A stretch of 64,000 nucleotides of DNA from Adiantum capillus-veneris (lineage: Eukaryota; Streptophyta; Polypodiopsida; Polypodiales; Pteridaceae): contig CM043959.1 in NCBI GenBank assembly GCA_014529385.2, positions 832,358 to 896,357 of the forward strand. The letters run 5' to 3'. The position numbers and the translations under genes were made by a program. Below the pieces are notes generated by a model that was given only the letters and a program-made list of their open reading frames with translations, had not been told where the DNA came from and ran no database searches. Of the stretch, positions 31,432 to 41,550 are shown piece after piece. Position 1 is the first letter of the stretch. Each line of letters begins with the position of its first letter.

Positions 31432-34050
31432 CGCCGACTAGGGGCCTCAACATTGACAATGTATGTCCTTTTCCGTGAGATCATAGGTCCAAGTGAAGGG
31501 TTTGGGAGAGTGGAAAGCGGCAGCCATGCGGGAGAGCCCTCAACACCCACATCTGCATATGTGCTCCTCTTCTCCCAATACTCGTCATCCCCAACTTGAC
31601 GACCTCAACCTCGGTCCCCAGCCTGGCTTTCTACACCTCTGCTCCAGCCCGCCGCTCGCCTTCTCTCGGGCCATACCCGTTCGCTCACCTTGGCAACCTC
31701 AACATCGGACCGATATGCACGTCTCTTTAGGTATGAAGACCAAGATGCATTGGTAGATGGGATTTTCGTGGTGAACTTTCTCAATTTTGTTGGGGTCAAG
31801 CTCGGTTGGGTAAATGACTTGGTTGAGCTTGAGTAGTGTTAAGGTGTAGTTGTCGTTCTCTCCCCACCAAGTAGAGGGCAAGGTGCCGATGTGGACTGAG
31901 AGTACCAATCCCTCCTGTCAACGACGTTCTTACATGTGCTCTTCTAATTTAGAGGAGATGGCGCACGATGGTTGCTTCATGTACTTGGGTGGCAAGGTTG
32001 GCCACGCTTGTGGTGAGGTGGTGTTGCGCCTCCTTTGCCTTGGTAAGAAGGTGCTCGTTATCAACTTGCTTTTGAGAGCCCAAGGAGGAGAGACACATCT
32101 CAAGGGTTGCAAGACACACCTTGAGCTCCGTGTTCTTTTTCTTGACCTCTCGAACTTAAGCTTGAAGATTATCCATTGTTGCAAGTGGGCACGAAAAGAC
32201 ATGTTCACTTGATTGGGGAGAAAGAGCACCCGTTGTTGCATTGCAACTTGCTTGTTTTGTTTCCCATTGGAAGGGGCCCCTGTTTCTAGGGTTGACTTGT
32301 TTGCTTGTTTATTGGATGAGGGAGGGCTGTCGAGGTCGGGAGGTACATAAAGCCAGGTTAGCTTCTACAACAAAGACAGCTTCTTAAGGGCACCAGAGTA
32401 TGGATAAGTGAGATCTAAGTGAGGTCTTAACCCACACCCAACTCGAACTCCAAAAGGTTTGAAAAGCACGAGCAATCAGCAAATGGTCCTCTATCGAGGT
32501 AGCAAGGCCATCATCGAAGAATTTCGGGCTCCAAAGTCATGATCTATCTACCAATGCATCTCCCTCTCTCACACGAATCATTTCTTACTTGATATAGAAG
32601 GCCCTACAACAAGCATGTCTTATTATGTATGTAGGTCAAGCAAGGTTATTTGTCATCATGCAGGGTCCATGTACCATTAGTAGTCGTTCACAGACATCCA
32701 ATTTGATTACTACAATGGTTGTGTTGCTCTAAGAGGGCTCTAGAATGAGGGTCGTTCTTATGAGGTTGAAACGCGTCATAAAGATCTTTAAATCTAGATT
32801 TGTGCTCTAATATACTAAGTTCATTAATCAATTTTTGCTATCAAAATTGATTGGACGCGTTTTGGCTACAACTCACTTGGAGAGGATAATCACCATCCAT
32901 TTTAACATCTCATACATTTTCCTTACATACATTAGATGGCCTATATCTAAATGTTTTGTGCAAACATGTAGAGATGCACTGACAAGGCCAATCGCTATTA
33001 ATAAGGCTCTATATTTGACGTCTTGTAAAGAGTTGTGCCTCATGTCCATTTACTTGTGATAATGCCACTTGACCCAATTTAACATATATTAATTACATTA
33101 GTGCTTTACATCTAATTTTATCAAGATTTCCAAGTTCCTTATGTATGTTTCATAAGATGGCACACTTCAATATTGTATACAAGTCGGGATTGAGTTGCAA
33201 AGGCTTTTGCTATTAAATATTGGAATTAATAATCTTTGACCATCGCTCGAGGAGTTTTTTACAACAAGAATGTTACGCAAGCATGTGGTCCATAGCATCC
33301 GTGATTATTTTCTACAATTGGCATGTGGCTAATGGTGTTTGGTCTTGTGTGACTACCTCTTTTATGAACATTGTTAGTATCTCAAAAAATCAGGCAAAGG
33401 TCGGTGTGCAATCCCGCAATTTAGCTTCTAATTAACATGATGAGATCCCTTATCGTTTTGGCATAGCATTGCATGACCATAAAGGACGCATTGGGGTGGA
33501 GATGTCTACAAATGAACCTCCTTACATATCACCACAAGAATAAGGGGACTCAAACTTACAACGGGACAAAGCAAAGTCTTGTAGATGCAATTATGCACCA
33601 TAATGCCAAGACTCTTCAAACAAAAGTCTTGAAAGATACTTGGATGACTTATGCAACGCTGACTTGATCTTTATGAAGTCCATTAACCATTTTCTCCTTG
33701 CAGATCTTGAAGAAGACATAATCGGCAGCTCCAAAAATGGCCCTCATTTCTTGCAAGCCAAAGACCACTTGGAAGCCAAAGACCACTAAGTTTTGTATGA
33801 GCATGAGCCTTTACATAAAACCTCTTACAGCAAGTAGTCATGTTTTTGAGCTTGTACATCATCAATCACATCTGATCTTTATACATACAAAGAATAAGGA
33901 GCTCTCACTCATTCTCACACTGTTCACATACAGTGAGATTTGGGAGATCCACCCCACATCCCTATGTCGTGCTCTCTCTCTCTCCCTCTCTATCTCTCTC
34001 GCACTCTCTCCATCTTTGTTGCATACATGCACGCCTATGATCCATTCCTT
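31432..34050. other. Region without a recognised gene
   Basis: On the minus strand from about 32,190 to 31,950 one frame reads a coiled-coil-like segment (VREVKKKNTELKVCLATLEM, then KAKEAQHHLTTSVANLATQV) with a stop at each end; it could be a relic of a gag or other coiled-coil protein. The rest, including 32.3-33.9 kb, shows only short chance frames. CT-rich sequence lies near 33,970-34,015. Confidence 0.4.
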
Positions 34051-34056
34051 CACAAT

Positions 34057-34068
34057 TGATATCAGAGC
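34057..34068 (+). other. Possible copia primer site
   Basis: TGATATCAGAGC differs from the tRNA-Met primer site TGGTATCAGAGC by one base and follows CACAAT, much as the copia C site follows CAACAAT. It may mark the end of a plus-strand LTR whose element is lost. No matching coding sequence follows. Confidence 0.35.
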
Positions 34069-34099
34069 TTTGGCTTTGCGACAGATGGAGTGATACGGA

Positions 34100-35752
34100 G
34101 AAGTGAGCTTTCGGCTATGGTGAGCTTGTTTTCGGTGGAAGATTGAGATTGGTGAGCAACCACCAGATCTGTGCTCATGGAAGCTTAAGGAACATTCCCA
34201 AGCTTGAGAGGAGGGTGTATTGCAAGTGTGTATGCTTTTTTGCAACCATACTTGAAGAAAGAATGCATATTTTCATTTTTGCAAGTCATTTTTCGGATTC
34301 CAAAACAGTATTTTTTACGTAACTTTGCATACGGAATGCGATTTATGCAAGATAAGGGTGTAGTTTGAGATTTTGGCATGCTTTGGACGTAATGGTGATG
34401 TCCATTGGACTGATTTTGACCTCCAAAATTTTTGTTGATAGATACAACATTGCAACTTTTATAGCTAAGAGCTGATGCAGACATCGGAGAAAATGAGAGG
34501 CTATGAGATGGAACTTCATTTGGTAATGGAACAAAATTGGAGCATTATCTGCAAGGCAGTAAATCAAAAAGCAACCACAATTGAGTTACTAGTATCGTTA
34601 TGCATAAGAAAACAACAAAATATAAACTCCACAGATTAACCAAATGTTAAACAAACATCCAAGAGTCATAAATGTCGCTTTGGTCGCAAAAGGCATGAAC
34701 GCGCATATTTTCGGAAGGAAAAGACAGTATTGTTGTTCAAAAACTCTCAGATTGCAACATTGGAAACCCTCAGTAGCATATCATGGTTTTGGTTTGAGAA
34801 CCCATATCAATAAAACGTGCAAGAGACACAAGTGCTTGTCCACAGACCAAGGTAATTATATCGAACTGTTATTTTTGCATCAGTGAAGAAGATACCAGGC
34901 ACTCACTATCTTCTGGCAAGGCATGGCTTTGGAACCTCAGAAACCGTGGAGTCACAACAGAGTACAACCGTCTACATACAAATCACTAGGTTAAAGAAGT
35001 ACCAATCTAGAAGGAGCAGAAGCTCCGCCTTCTTAAAGGGAGCGGGAAGAGAAAATGCCAGTGTAGCACTTGAAGAAGGGGCATGAAGCTCCGCCTACTC
35101 TGACTGAACCCAAATGGTCAATATCCCTTTCTACAACAAAATGGCATCTACCGACAATCTCAATTCACCCTAATCTCAATTCACCCTCTGGCATTTTTCA
35201 AGTTCAAAATGTAAATGGGAAGCATACATCCTGGCGAAAGCGCAAAAGTCCAGCCACGGTTTATAGCCATCCTGTCTTTACAAGGAAATTGTACACAGTA
35301 TATTGACCTCACATTTCTATTGGACATAACACGGGCAAGACTTGCATTTCTTTCCCCATTTTTTTCTGAGAACATGGCCCAAAGGCCAGCTTGCACTGCT
35401 TTACAATCACCTCAAGGATAATCTTGAAAGGAACAGTTGATTCATACACCAAGTCATGTGCAACACTTTAACTTCCAAAGCTTCTGATAGACTAGCAACA
35501 AGATGGCCATACAACACCAGATAGTAGGGTGCCATGACAGCTTTAACTTTGTTCCAAGTCGCAACAGCAAGCCCAGGCACCAAGAAAACAAGCGATACCC
35601 TTGCTCCCTCCCTCACTCTTTTTACTCAGGCATAAGTTTTTCACATCACAATGGTACAAGCAATTAAATGGTGTTGTGTAAGTAATAAAATGGTGTTGCA
35701 AAATATTTCATGAAAGAAACAATGAGCTAATACATTTTGAATACAATGTCAC
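34100..35752. other. Gene-free stretch, probably includes CPBP 3' UTR
   Basis: No coding sequence recognised. The part nearest the CPBP stop codon (about 35,750 leftward, minus strand) is presumably 3' untranslated sequence. I could not fix a polyadenylation site. Confidence 0.4.
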
Positions 35753-36886
35753 CTATCTTAATAATCCCATAAAAACAAATCCGTTCCACAAGCTGTGTAG
35801 AAGCATTGATGAGAGCAAGTTCCGGGATCTTACAAACATAATGCCCATCACAAGACCTAAGAAGGTGAGGGGTAGCATGCGCTGTACATTGAAATGAGCC
35901 AAGCCAAAAAAAATTGCACTGACAAATATAGATGCCCACATTGGCAAATACCGTGTCAAAGAAGGAAGAAGAAAACCACGGAATATAACTTCTTCCCAAA
36001 TAGGACAGCATACTGATACTACAATCGCATACAGCACTGATGCAATTGGGTCACGAGCCATGATTGACTGCTCGTAAGAGGCTGTGAATGGTGATGGGAA
36101 GGGAAGCAATTCTAGATTTAGCTGAGACAACCTATTGACCACTGGAAACGTTAGGCATCCAAGCAGTACATCAATGTACCATTGTCCTCGCCAGCTGAAA
36201 GGAAACCAGTTTCTTGGAAGTGGCTTAAACCGAGCTAAGCATCTGTGCAGGATACCAAGTCCAACTGTTCCTTCTGCGATGTCCGTAATTAAGCTGTAAA
36301 GCGCTTGGCCCCGATATGTCAAAGTATCTTTGCTGCACCCAGCATAATGGGCTGCAAAGGGTATTATCCATGACCCAACTAGCCAAAAGGTACAGAACCA
36401 CAGGAACATAACCTACAAAGCACGGATTGGCCATCAAACCAAAGTTGCAGCTATGTCTTTGGCACTCTATTTGCAGCAATAATATCAATGCACAGCTTGC
36501 ACATGGTCTAACAAACTCCTGCTCATGCAACAAATAGCTACTTAGGACCACCTGAAATATTGTAAATGATGTCCAGGGAACCAGCCAGGGCTTCTCACAC
36601 CCGGATAAACTAAGCACTGAAAGTTAAACAGAGGCAAGTTGTGAGCACGCAAATACAAGTTACGCCAACTGTTCAAAATATTAAGCAAGCTCATGCTTTT
36701 ATAATATTAATTTATTAAAAGACTTGGGGAAAACCTTGCCTTACTTAATTTTGTTAGCCATGGTCTTTTTATGACACAAGAGCTTGCACTTGCACTTCCA
36801 TTCATGTCAGTATCAGGAAATGCCTCCATTTCACCCGCATTGACTGGCGGAGTACTTTGTGTCGCACATGACACAGATGTTCCTCG
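35753..36886 (-). CDS. CPBP-family intramembrane protease, 3' three exons
   Basis: Minus-strand spliced gene for a CAAX-protease/bacteriocin-processing (CPBP, Rce1/Abi) type membrane protease. Plant members like this are generally chloroplast membrane proteins. Exons: 36886-36745, 36616-36552 and 36412-35753. The introns begin GTAAGG and GTGGTC and end TTTCAG and TTGTAG. Phases agree (phase 1, then phase 0). The joined part encodes 288 residues. The last exon carries the family motifs: WEEVIFRGFLLP (catalytic Glu pair and Arg), FFGLAHFNVQ (His) and MLLHSLWNGFVF (His and Asn). Several hydrophobic membrane segments are present, including LYAIVVSVCCPI and MWASIFVSAIFFGLAHF. The 5' exon with the start and transit peptide was not found; CGAGG at 36,886 follows a good TGTGTAG acceptor. 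All catalytic residues are intact. The substrate is unknown. Confidence 0.85.
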
Positions 36887-37192
36887 CTACACAAATTTCT
36901 CAATATCAGTTTTGTGAGGCGAGTACTCACACAAGACAAAATGGTATGTTCTCTTACTAATCTCAACATTGACATCAAACCTAAGTCTGTAACTGCACAC
37001 CATGATGGTAAAGAGGCAATCAAAGAAACATTAGTGTTATTTAACAGTCTACACTTGCACAAAAATGCCATAAATGCCTGTTGAGAGAACTTGTCGCTCA
37101 GTATGTTCAAAAAGGTGGGAGTCCAATAATGATATGAAGAAGGTTTAGAGAGAGTCACAACAGATACAAAGCCGAATAATGTTGGAGATATG
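36887..37192 (-). other. Intron or lost 5' part of the CPBP gene
   Basis: Upstream of the first recovered CPBP exon on the gene strand. A frame with LSKPSSYHYWTPTFLNILSD can be read at 37,150-37,080 and might be part of a 5' exon, but no clear donor or start ties it in. Retroelement sequence begins near 37,193. Confidence 0.35.
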
Positions 37193-37528
37193 TCATGTAG
37201 TCATTGAGCAAATTGAACCAGCATTTTGGGTATCACCTCTCTCGAGCCCTTTTTTATTCAATTGAAAATAGACGATCCAATCACTTAGATCAAAGTCTCG
37301 CAAAGCTGTCCAAACCTGGCGAGGGCTGAAATTGCAGGTTTCCGACCCACTTTCGGCAACATAACGACACAAAAACCCCTGTAGGTCAAAAGTACTTGTC
37401 TGGGGCGGATTCCCTCGCAATTTAGAAGCTTTCTGGCGAGCTGTAACAGAATTTCAGCGTGCTGTAATTCTCTGTTTTTCCACTGTTGGGTGCCCAAAAC
37501 CCTGTACACGCATCCCAAGGCTTTCCCG
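37193..37528 (-). repeat. Gypsy LTR fragment related to the D/E family
   Basis: Shares an ordered block series with 39,950-40,130 (LTR of gypsy E): CATAACGAC, CCCCTGTAGGTCAAAAG, GGATTCC(C/T)TCGCAATTTAG, GTAATTCTCTGTT and CCACTGTT(G/A)GGTGCCCAAA. The matching part of the gypsy D LTR is more diverged. Both ends are missing. Confidence 0.7.
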
Positions 37529-37602
37529 AGACTCTGAAAGGGGTCGAGACATTCTTTTATTGGTCAACTTTGAGGAGAGATGTAGATGCCTTTGTGGACC
37601 GG
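37529..37602 (+). pseudogene. Gypsy integrase fragment, opposite orientation
   Basis: The plus strand reads GVETFFYWSTLRRDVDAFV, matching the integrase zinc-finger region of gypsy D (AVETFFYWPTLRRDVDAFV, minus strand near 49,860). Only about 25 codons remain, wedged between an LTR fragment and the gag leader of another element. Confidence 0.8.
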
Positions 37603-37606
37603 GAAG

Positions 37607-37960
37607 TCAGTTCCTTTCTTCTGCTTTTTGTCGTGCTTCAGTTTTGTTGTGCGCGTCAAAAAGCTGAGAAATCCGTGCATCAACCACCTCTTCTAATTCT
37701 TGCTTAGTAAACATCCTTGGAGTAGGAGGTTTCTTGAGTACCGGTTTGGGGGGTGGTTTTGTGGTTTGCTGCCACTGTGCATACACCTCGTCGAAGGTGG
37801 TCTGGGTCATAATTTCTACAAATTTTGGGTCCTTTGCAAAATTTAACATCATCTTCCACACATCTCTTCCCACATGCAGAGGAAGTCGATTGATCTCTGT
37901 CTAAATCCATAAGTGCCGCGTAAAAAGGATCGGATTTCCCGGTAGAAGTCTGAAGAGAAA
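37607..37960 (-). pseudogene. Gypsy H gag start (truncated)
   Basis: The frame 37873-37607 gives VWKMMLNFAKDPKFVEIMTQ and a proline/lysine-rich part ending in KQELEEVVDARISQLFDAHN. It lies just inside the primer site at 37,964-37,980, as gag should. The element is cut at 37,606. Confidence 0.55.
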
Positions 37961-37963
37961 TCA

Positions 37964-37980
37964 GCCGCGCTCTGATACCA
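37964..37980 (-). other. Gypsy H primer binding site
   Basis: The minus strand reads TGGTATCAGAGCGCGGC, with the first 12 bases complementary to initiator tRNA-Met. It lies one base inside the LTR that starts at 37,982. Confidence 0.85.
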
Positions 37981-37981
37981 C

Positions 37982-38594
37982 TGTAACAGACTTGGACACT
38001 CCAAGTCGAGAATCTACCGCGACACCACAAGAATCCACTTCAAAACAGTTCACAATTCACAATTGATTCGACACTGGCCCGGCGGAGTTCCGTGCCTAGA
38101 GATGTTGGCCCCAAAGACTAGCCCCCCTTTCGGTATTTCCTTTTGTGCAACTCAAAGTACAAGTGAGTGGGAGGCTCTCACTCTCAGACTCTGCGTCTAG
38201 ATGCTCTGAGAAGTGGGAGGCCTACCCACTTATTTAAAGGTTACAAGGGATGCCCAAAAGCAGAGCCCCAAAAAGCTTCCCATAAAAAGCATACAAGAAT
38301 AAATCAAGTCCTCTCACAAACTAGCTTAATAAAATTAAAGCAAGCTTGCGTAGCTTTTTTTCCCAAGCACTGCGTAGCCAAAAACTGGCCCAAAAGCTGC
38401 CGTAAAAACTGCCCACGCAAACGTTGCTCCGTACGCTTCCTTTCCGTACAGCCTTCCGTGAATTGTGGCGCATTTTCCGAGTGTTGACCGTACGGCAGTG
38501 CCACGTCATCATTTCAGTTGGTTCTCCCCGGGACTGTCCACGCCAAAGAGGAAGTTGTGTGTGTACACAGGCTGCCACGTCACTGAGTTGTGAC
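37982..38594 (-). repeat. Gypsy H 5' LTR (G family)
   Basis: Starts TGTAACAGACTTGGACACTC, like the gypsy G LTR at 60,250. Shared blocks include CGGAGTTCCGTGCCTAGAGA, CCCTTTCGGTATTTC, CTCAGACTCTGCGTC and AAAGCAGAGCCCCAAAA. It ends GCCACGTCACTGAGTTGTGAC near 38,594. About 613 bp, against 566 bp in G. Confidence 0.85.
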
Positions 38595-38637
38595 GGGATC
38601 CTTCAAAGAAGAAGAATCAATTGAGCTCTATTACCAC

Positions 38638-39308
38638 TATAACGAGTTGGACACTCCAAGCCGAGGATCTATCAAAACACACGAGAGAAAATTGAGAGGA
38701 CTAACAAAACTTAGAAAGAGATTACACAGAATGGCATAGTTCCGCACCCAGAGAGACTTGCCCCAAAGACTGGTTCCCCTTTCAGTATTTCTTTATTATT
38801 AATGCTTCACTAAGTACAACGTTCGAGGGTCCTCTTCTCACCACTGCTCCCAAGCTCATCTCCAGAGATTGAGGCCCTAGCACTCAATTTATAGGCCCTA
38901 GGCCTTCCAAAAGCACTACACATGAAAAGCTTGGAGTCTAAAGCATCTGGGTCCAAAAGCTAGCGCTAGAGGCTACCAGCGCAATTTACGAAAACCCGTA
39001 CGGCTTGCCACATCAACATCATCAAAAGCGGAAACCCGTACAGCTACCACGTCATCAATGCAATTTGCGTCCGTTCAACAACAACCACCTCATCAACCCT
39101 CCACGCAAGACTTTTATCCCTTTGTGTCCCCTAAGCCCCATCGAACAAGGTCCCATAAGTTCGTAGAAACTTGAACTTTTGAAATTGGGTCACTCAACAA
39201 GACTTGAAAGTTGGTAAAACTTCTTCCGCATCTTTCACTAGGGATTTGACCCCCCTATGACCGGGGTCCGTCCTTTAGGTCATGCCACATCATCACTTTG
39301 TGATGACA
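38638..39308 (-). repeat. Diverged LTR of the G/H family
   Basis: Begins TATAACGAGTTGGACACTCC (TGTAAC altered to TATAAC), preceded by a degenerate primer site (GAGCTCTATTACCA). It shares CCCCTTTCAGTATTTCTTTA and ends CCACATCATCACTTTGTGAT, then GACA, near 39,308. Only 43 bases separate it from the gypsy H LTR. Confidence 0.75.
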
Positions 39309-39578
39309 TGTGCTTTCTTTACTGCAGAGATGGTAAGGAAAGCCATTGACAAGATGAGGACTGGGGGAACTTATGATCATGAGGACTTAGTAGTAGAGCA
39401 TATTATACATGCTAGGGATATGGTTGCAGAGCTTCTAGCAATGATGGAGGGTCTACTTGACACTTGGAGTTTGTCCACAATAGTGCCTATCTTAGACCCT
39501 ATGGAGCCAGGGAAATATCGAACTATTCTGATTGGGCACACATTGGTACAGATGCGTAAGGTGCAGCGGAATGAATGT
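39309..39578 (+). pseudogene. LINE reverse transcriptase fragment
   Basis: The plus-strand frame gives FTAEMVRKAIDKMRTGGTYD, then LLDTWSLSTIVPILDPMEPG and KYRTILIGHTLVQM. The spacing W-x-x-S-x-I-V-P-I ... P-x-x-Y-R-x-I is the start of a non-LTR (LINE) reverse transcriptase. Only the N-terminal RT part remains, without the YADD box. It is the only non-LTR retroelement I see. Confidence 0.65.
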
Positions 39579-41550
39579 TGAACTGTGCTCAAGATGAGTG
39601 CTCCGAACTGTGCTCAAGGTTCCTTTTACTTAGGGAAGGGAGAGCCTTCAGTTCTTTAATGAGAGAATGCAATGGACACAAACAAAGTGAATGGACACTG
39701 TGAATGAAGGTGCTAAGACTGAGAGATAGAGAAAGAAGAGAATACAACACCAGAGATGTTGTCAAACCCTCCTCCGAAGGCCCCACTCTCTATGGCGAGA
39801 GCGGTCTACTTATGATTGCACAAATCTCTACAATGCTTGGACTTGCCACGATGTCGACGACGAGACGGGCTGCAATCTGAAAATGCTAATGGCTGAAAAC
39901 TGCAAATCTTTATCTGCTAAATTCTGACTCTATGTCGATGACGAGGCTGTCTCTGACCCAATTTCGGCTACATAACGACGCCAAGGCCCAAAACCCCTGT
40001 AGGTCAAAAGCAAATGTCTAGGACGGATTCCTTCGCAATTTAGGAGCTTTTTGGTGAGCAGTAATAGAATATTAGCGTACTGTAATTCTCTGTTATTCCA
40101 CTGTTAGGTGCCCAAAGCCCTCTCTAAGCAATCCCAAGGCCCTTCTCGAGGCTCCCTTAGCGTCCTCTTGCAGTTTAGGTGTGAAACCCTAAACCTGCAA
40201 AAAAACACAGCAAGCTGTAATTCTTTGTTTTGGATCGTTTTTAGCAGAGCGAACACATCTACGCGTGTCCCAAAGGCTCCTCTTTAGTGTTCACAAAAAA
40301 CCTGTAAACAGTTACTACAATGCACCTGCTCGGTTTTGGTTTCTACATGTAAAATAAAAGTTCACAATTTGGAAAAACTGTTAAATTTTCCCTGGTCTAG
40401 TAATAATTTTCAAAAAAACTTGCAAAACTTTGGAGAAAACCCCATAAATTTCAAAAGCCCAATTTTTTCTATTTGTTTGGAAAAATGTTCTTTGGGAACA
40501 CTGCTCCTCTCCCCTATAATTTGGACGAGTTCTCACGCAAGAAAACTCTTCAAATTCGCAATCTTTCGCGATGGAACTGTGCATACCTGTGGGGAATTAG
40601 CAATTAGCTAATCCAATTCCTATTCAGAAGGCTCTTGCCTTGGCAAACGCACATAGAACGCTCAGAATTGTAGATGACATAGTTGCAAGGAATGGCCATT
40701 TTCAAGTCTGTGCATACCTGTGGGGAATTAGCAATTAGCTAATCCGATTCCTATTCAGAAGGCTCTTGCCTTGGCAAACGCACATAGAACGCTCAGAATT
40801 GTAGATAACATAGTTGCAAGGAATGGCCATTTTCAGGTCTCTGTTCCCCGTTCCCATCCCAATTTCCCATTCCGGATCCCGGTTCCGTGTTTCAGACGTG
40901 AGTATCCAAAACAGGGAATGACATTTCATGCATGCTGCTGTTCCACGTTCCCCATTCCAATTTCCCACTCCGAGTAACTATGGTACATACTCATCTGAGT
41001 AGCCATATGTGCAAAGGGGGGAGAGAGATGCACGAGAGAAAATCATCGCGCTACATGAGACAAGGGAGAAGGCAAGCTTTCCATTAAAGCTATGATCAAC
41101 TGCACCCCACTACTTACACACACACACTGTAGGTCATAGTAATCCAAAAATCAGCCTCCTCTCTCATTTGGGCGCCCCCCTCTTGCTGAGGTGTCCTGTA
41201 GATGGCTTAGCTACTGCCACGTGTCCAGTTTGCCCCTTTGGCTTAATTTCCTAGTTCTCACCAACTTATAAAGTTGTAAGTGACATGCCGAATGGCCCAG
41301 ATTCCATTTGGCGCACACAGGCTTCCATATTCATCAAAATTCGGTGCTAACTAGCCCGACGAGTCCCAAACCGACCGACCAGACTCCCGATGTGAGAAAC
41401 CTGTTCGGCCGCAACCGTTTCACACTGGCCATGCAATGTCCACTTGCACCTTTTCAGAGGTTCCAGGGAAAACAAGTAAAAATAAAATAAATTGAAATAT
41501 GTAGTACATATTTAAAGAAGGCAACAGGAAAAATACACCTCCTGGTGACA
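39576..41550 (-). repeat. Gypsy E 3' LTR
   Basis: Ends CTCCTGGTGACA at 41,550, followed by a purine-rich (minus strand) stretch, like the end of the gypsy D LTR (CGTGACA then a polypurine tract). Shared blocks with D include GGGGAATTAGC(A/C)...CTAGCTAATCC and GAGGCTCTTGCC-like wording. It contains a 131-bp tandem duplication. The left edge (TGTTGAACTGTGC) is uncertain. Confidence 0.65.
40578..40840. repeat. 131-bp tandem duplication in the gypsy E LTR
   Basis: Copy 1 is 40,578-40,708 and copy 2 is 40,709-40,840. Both start TGTGCATACCTGTGGGGAAT, and they differ at only about three positions. The duplication is therefore younger than the LTR itself. Confidence 0.95.

Noticed and set aside
31850-32212. 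120-codon plus-strand frame
   Set aside because: No domain; the opposite strand shows a coiled-coil-like reading that looks more protein-like, and neither is convincing as a gene.
34057-34068. Complete copia element starting here
   Set aside because: Only a primer-like 12-mer is present; no gag or pol sequence follows.
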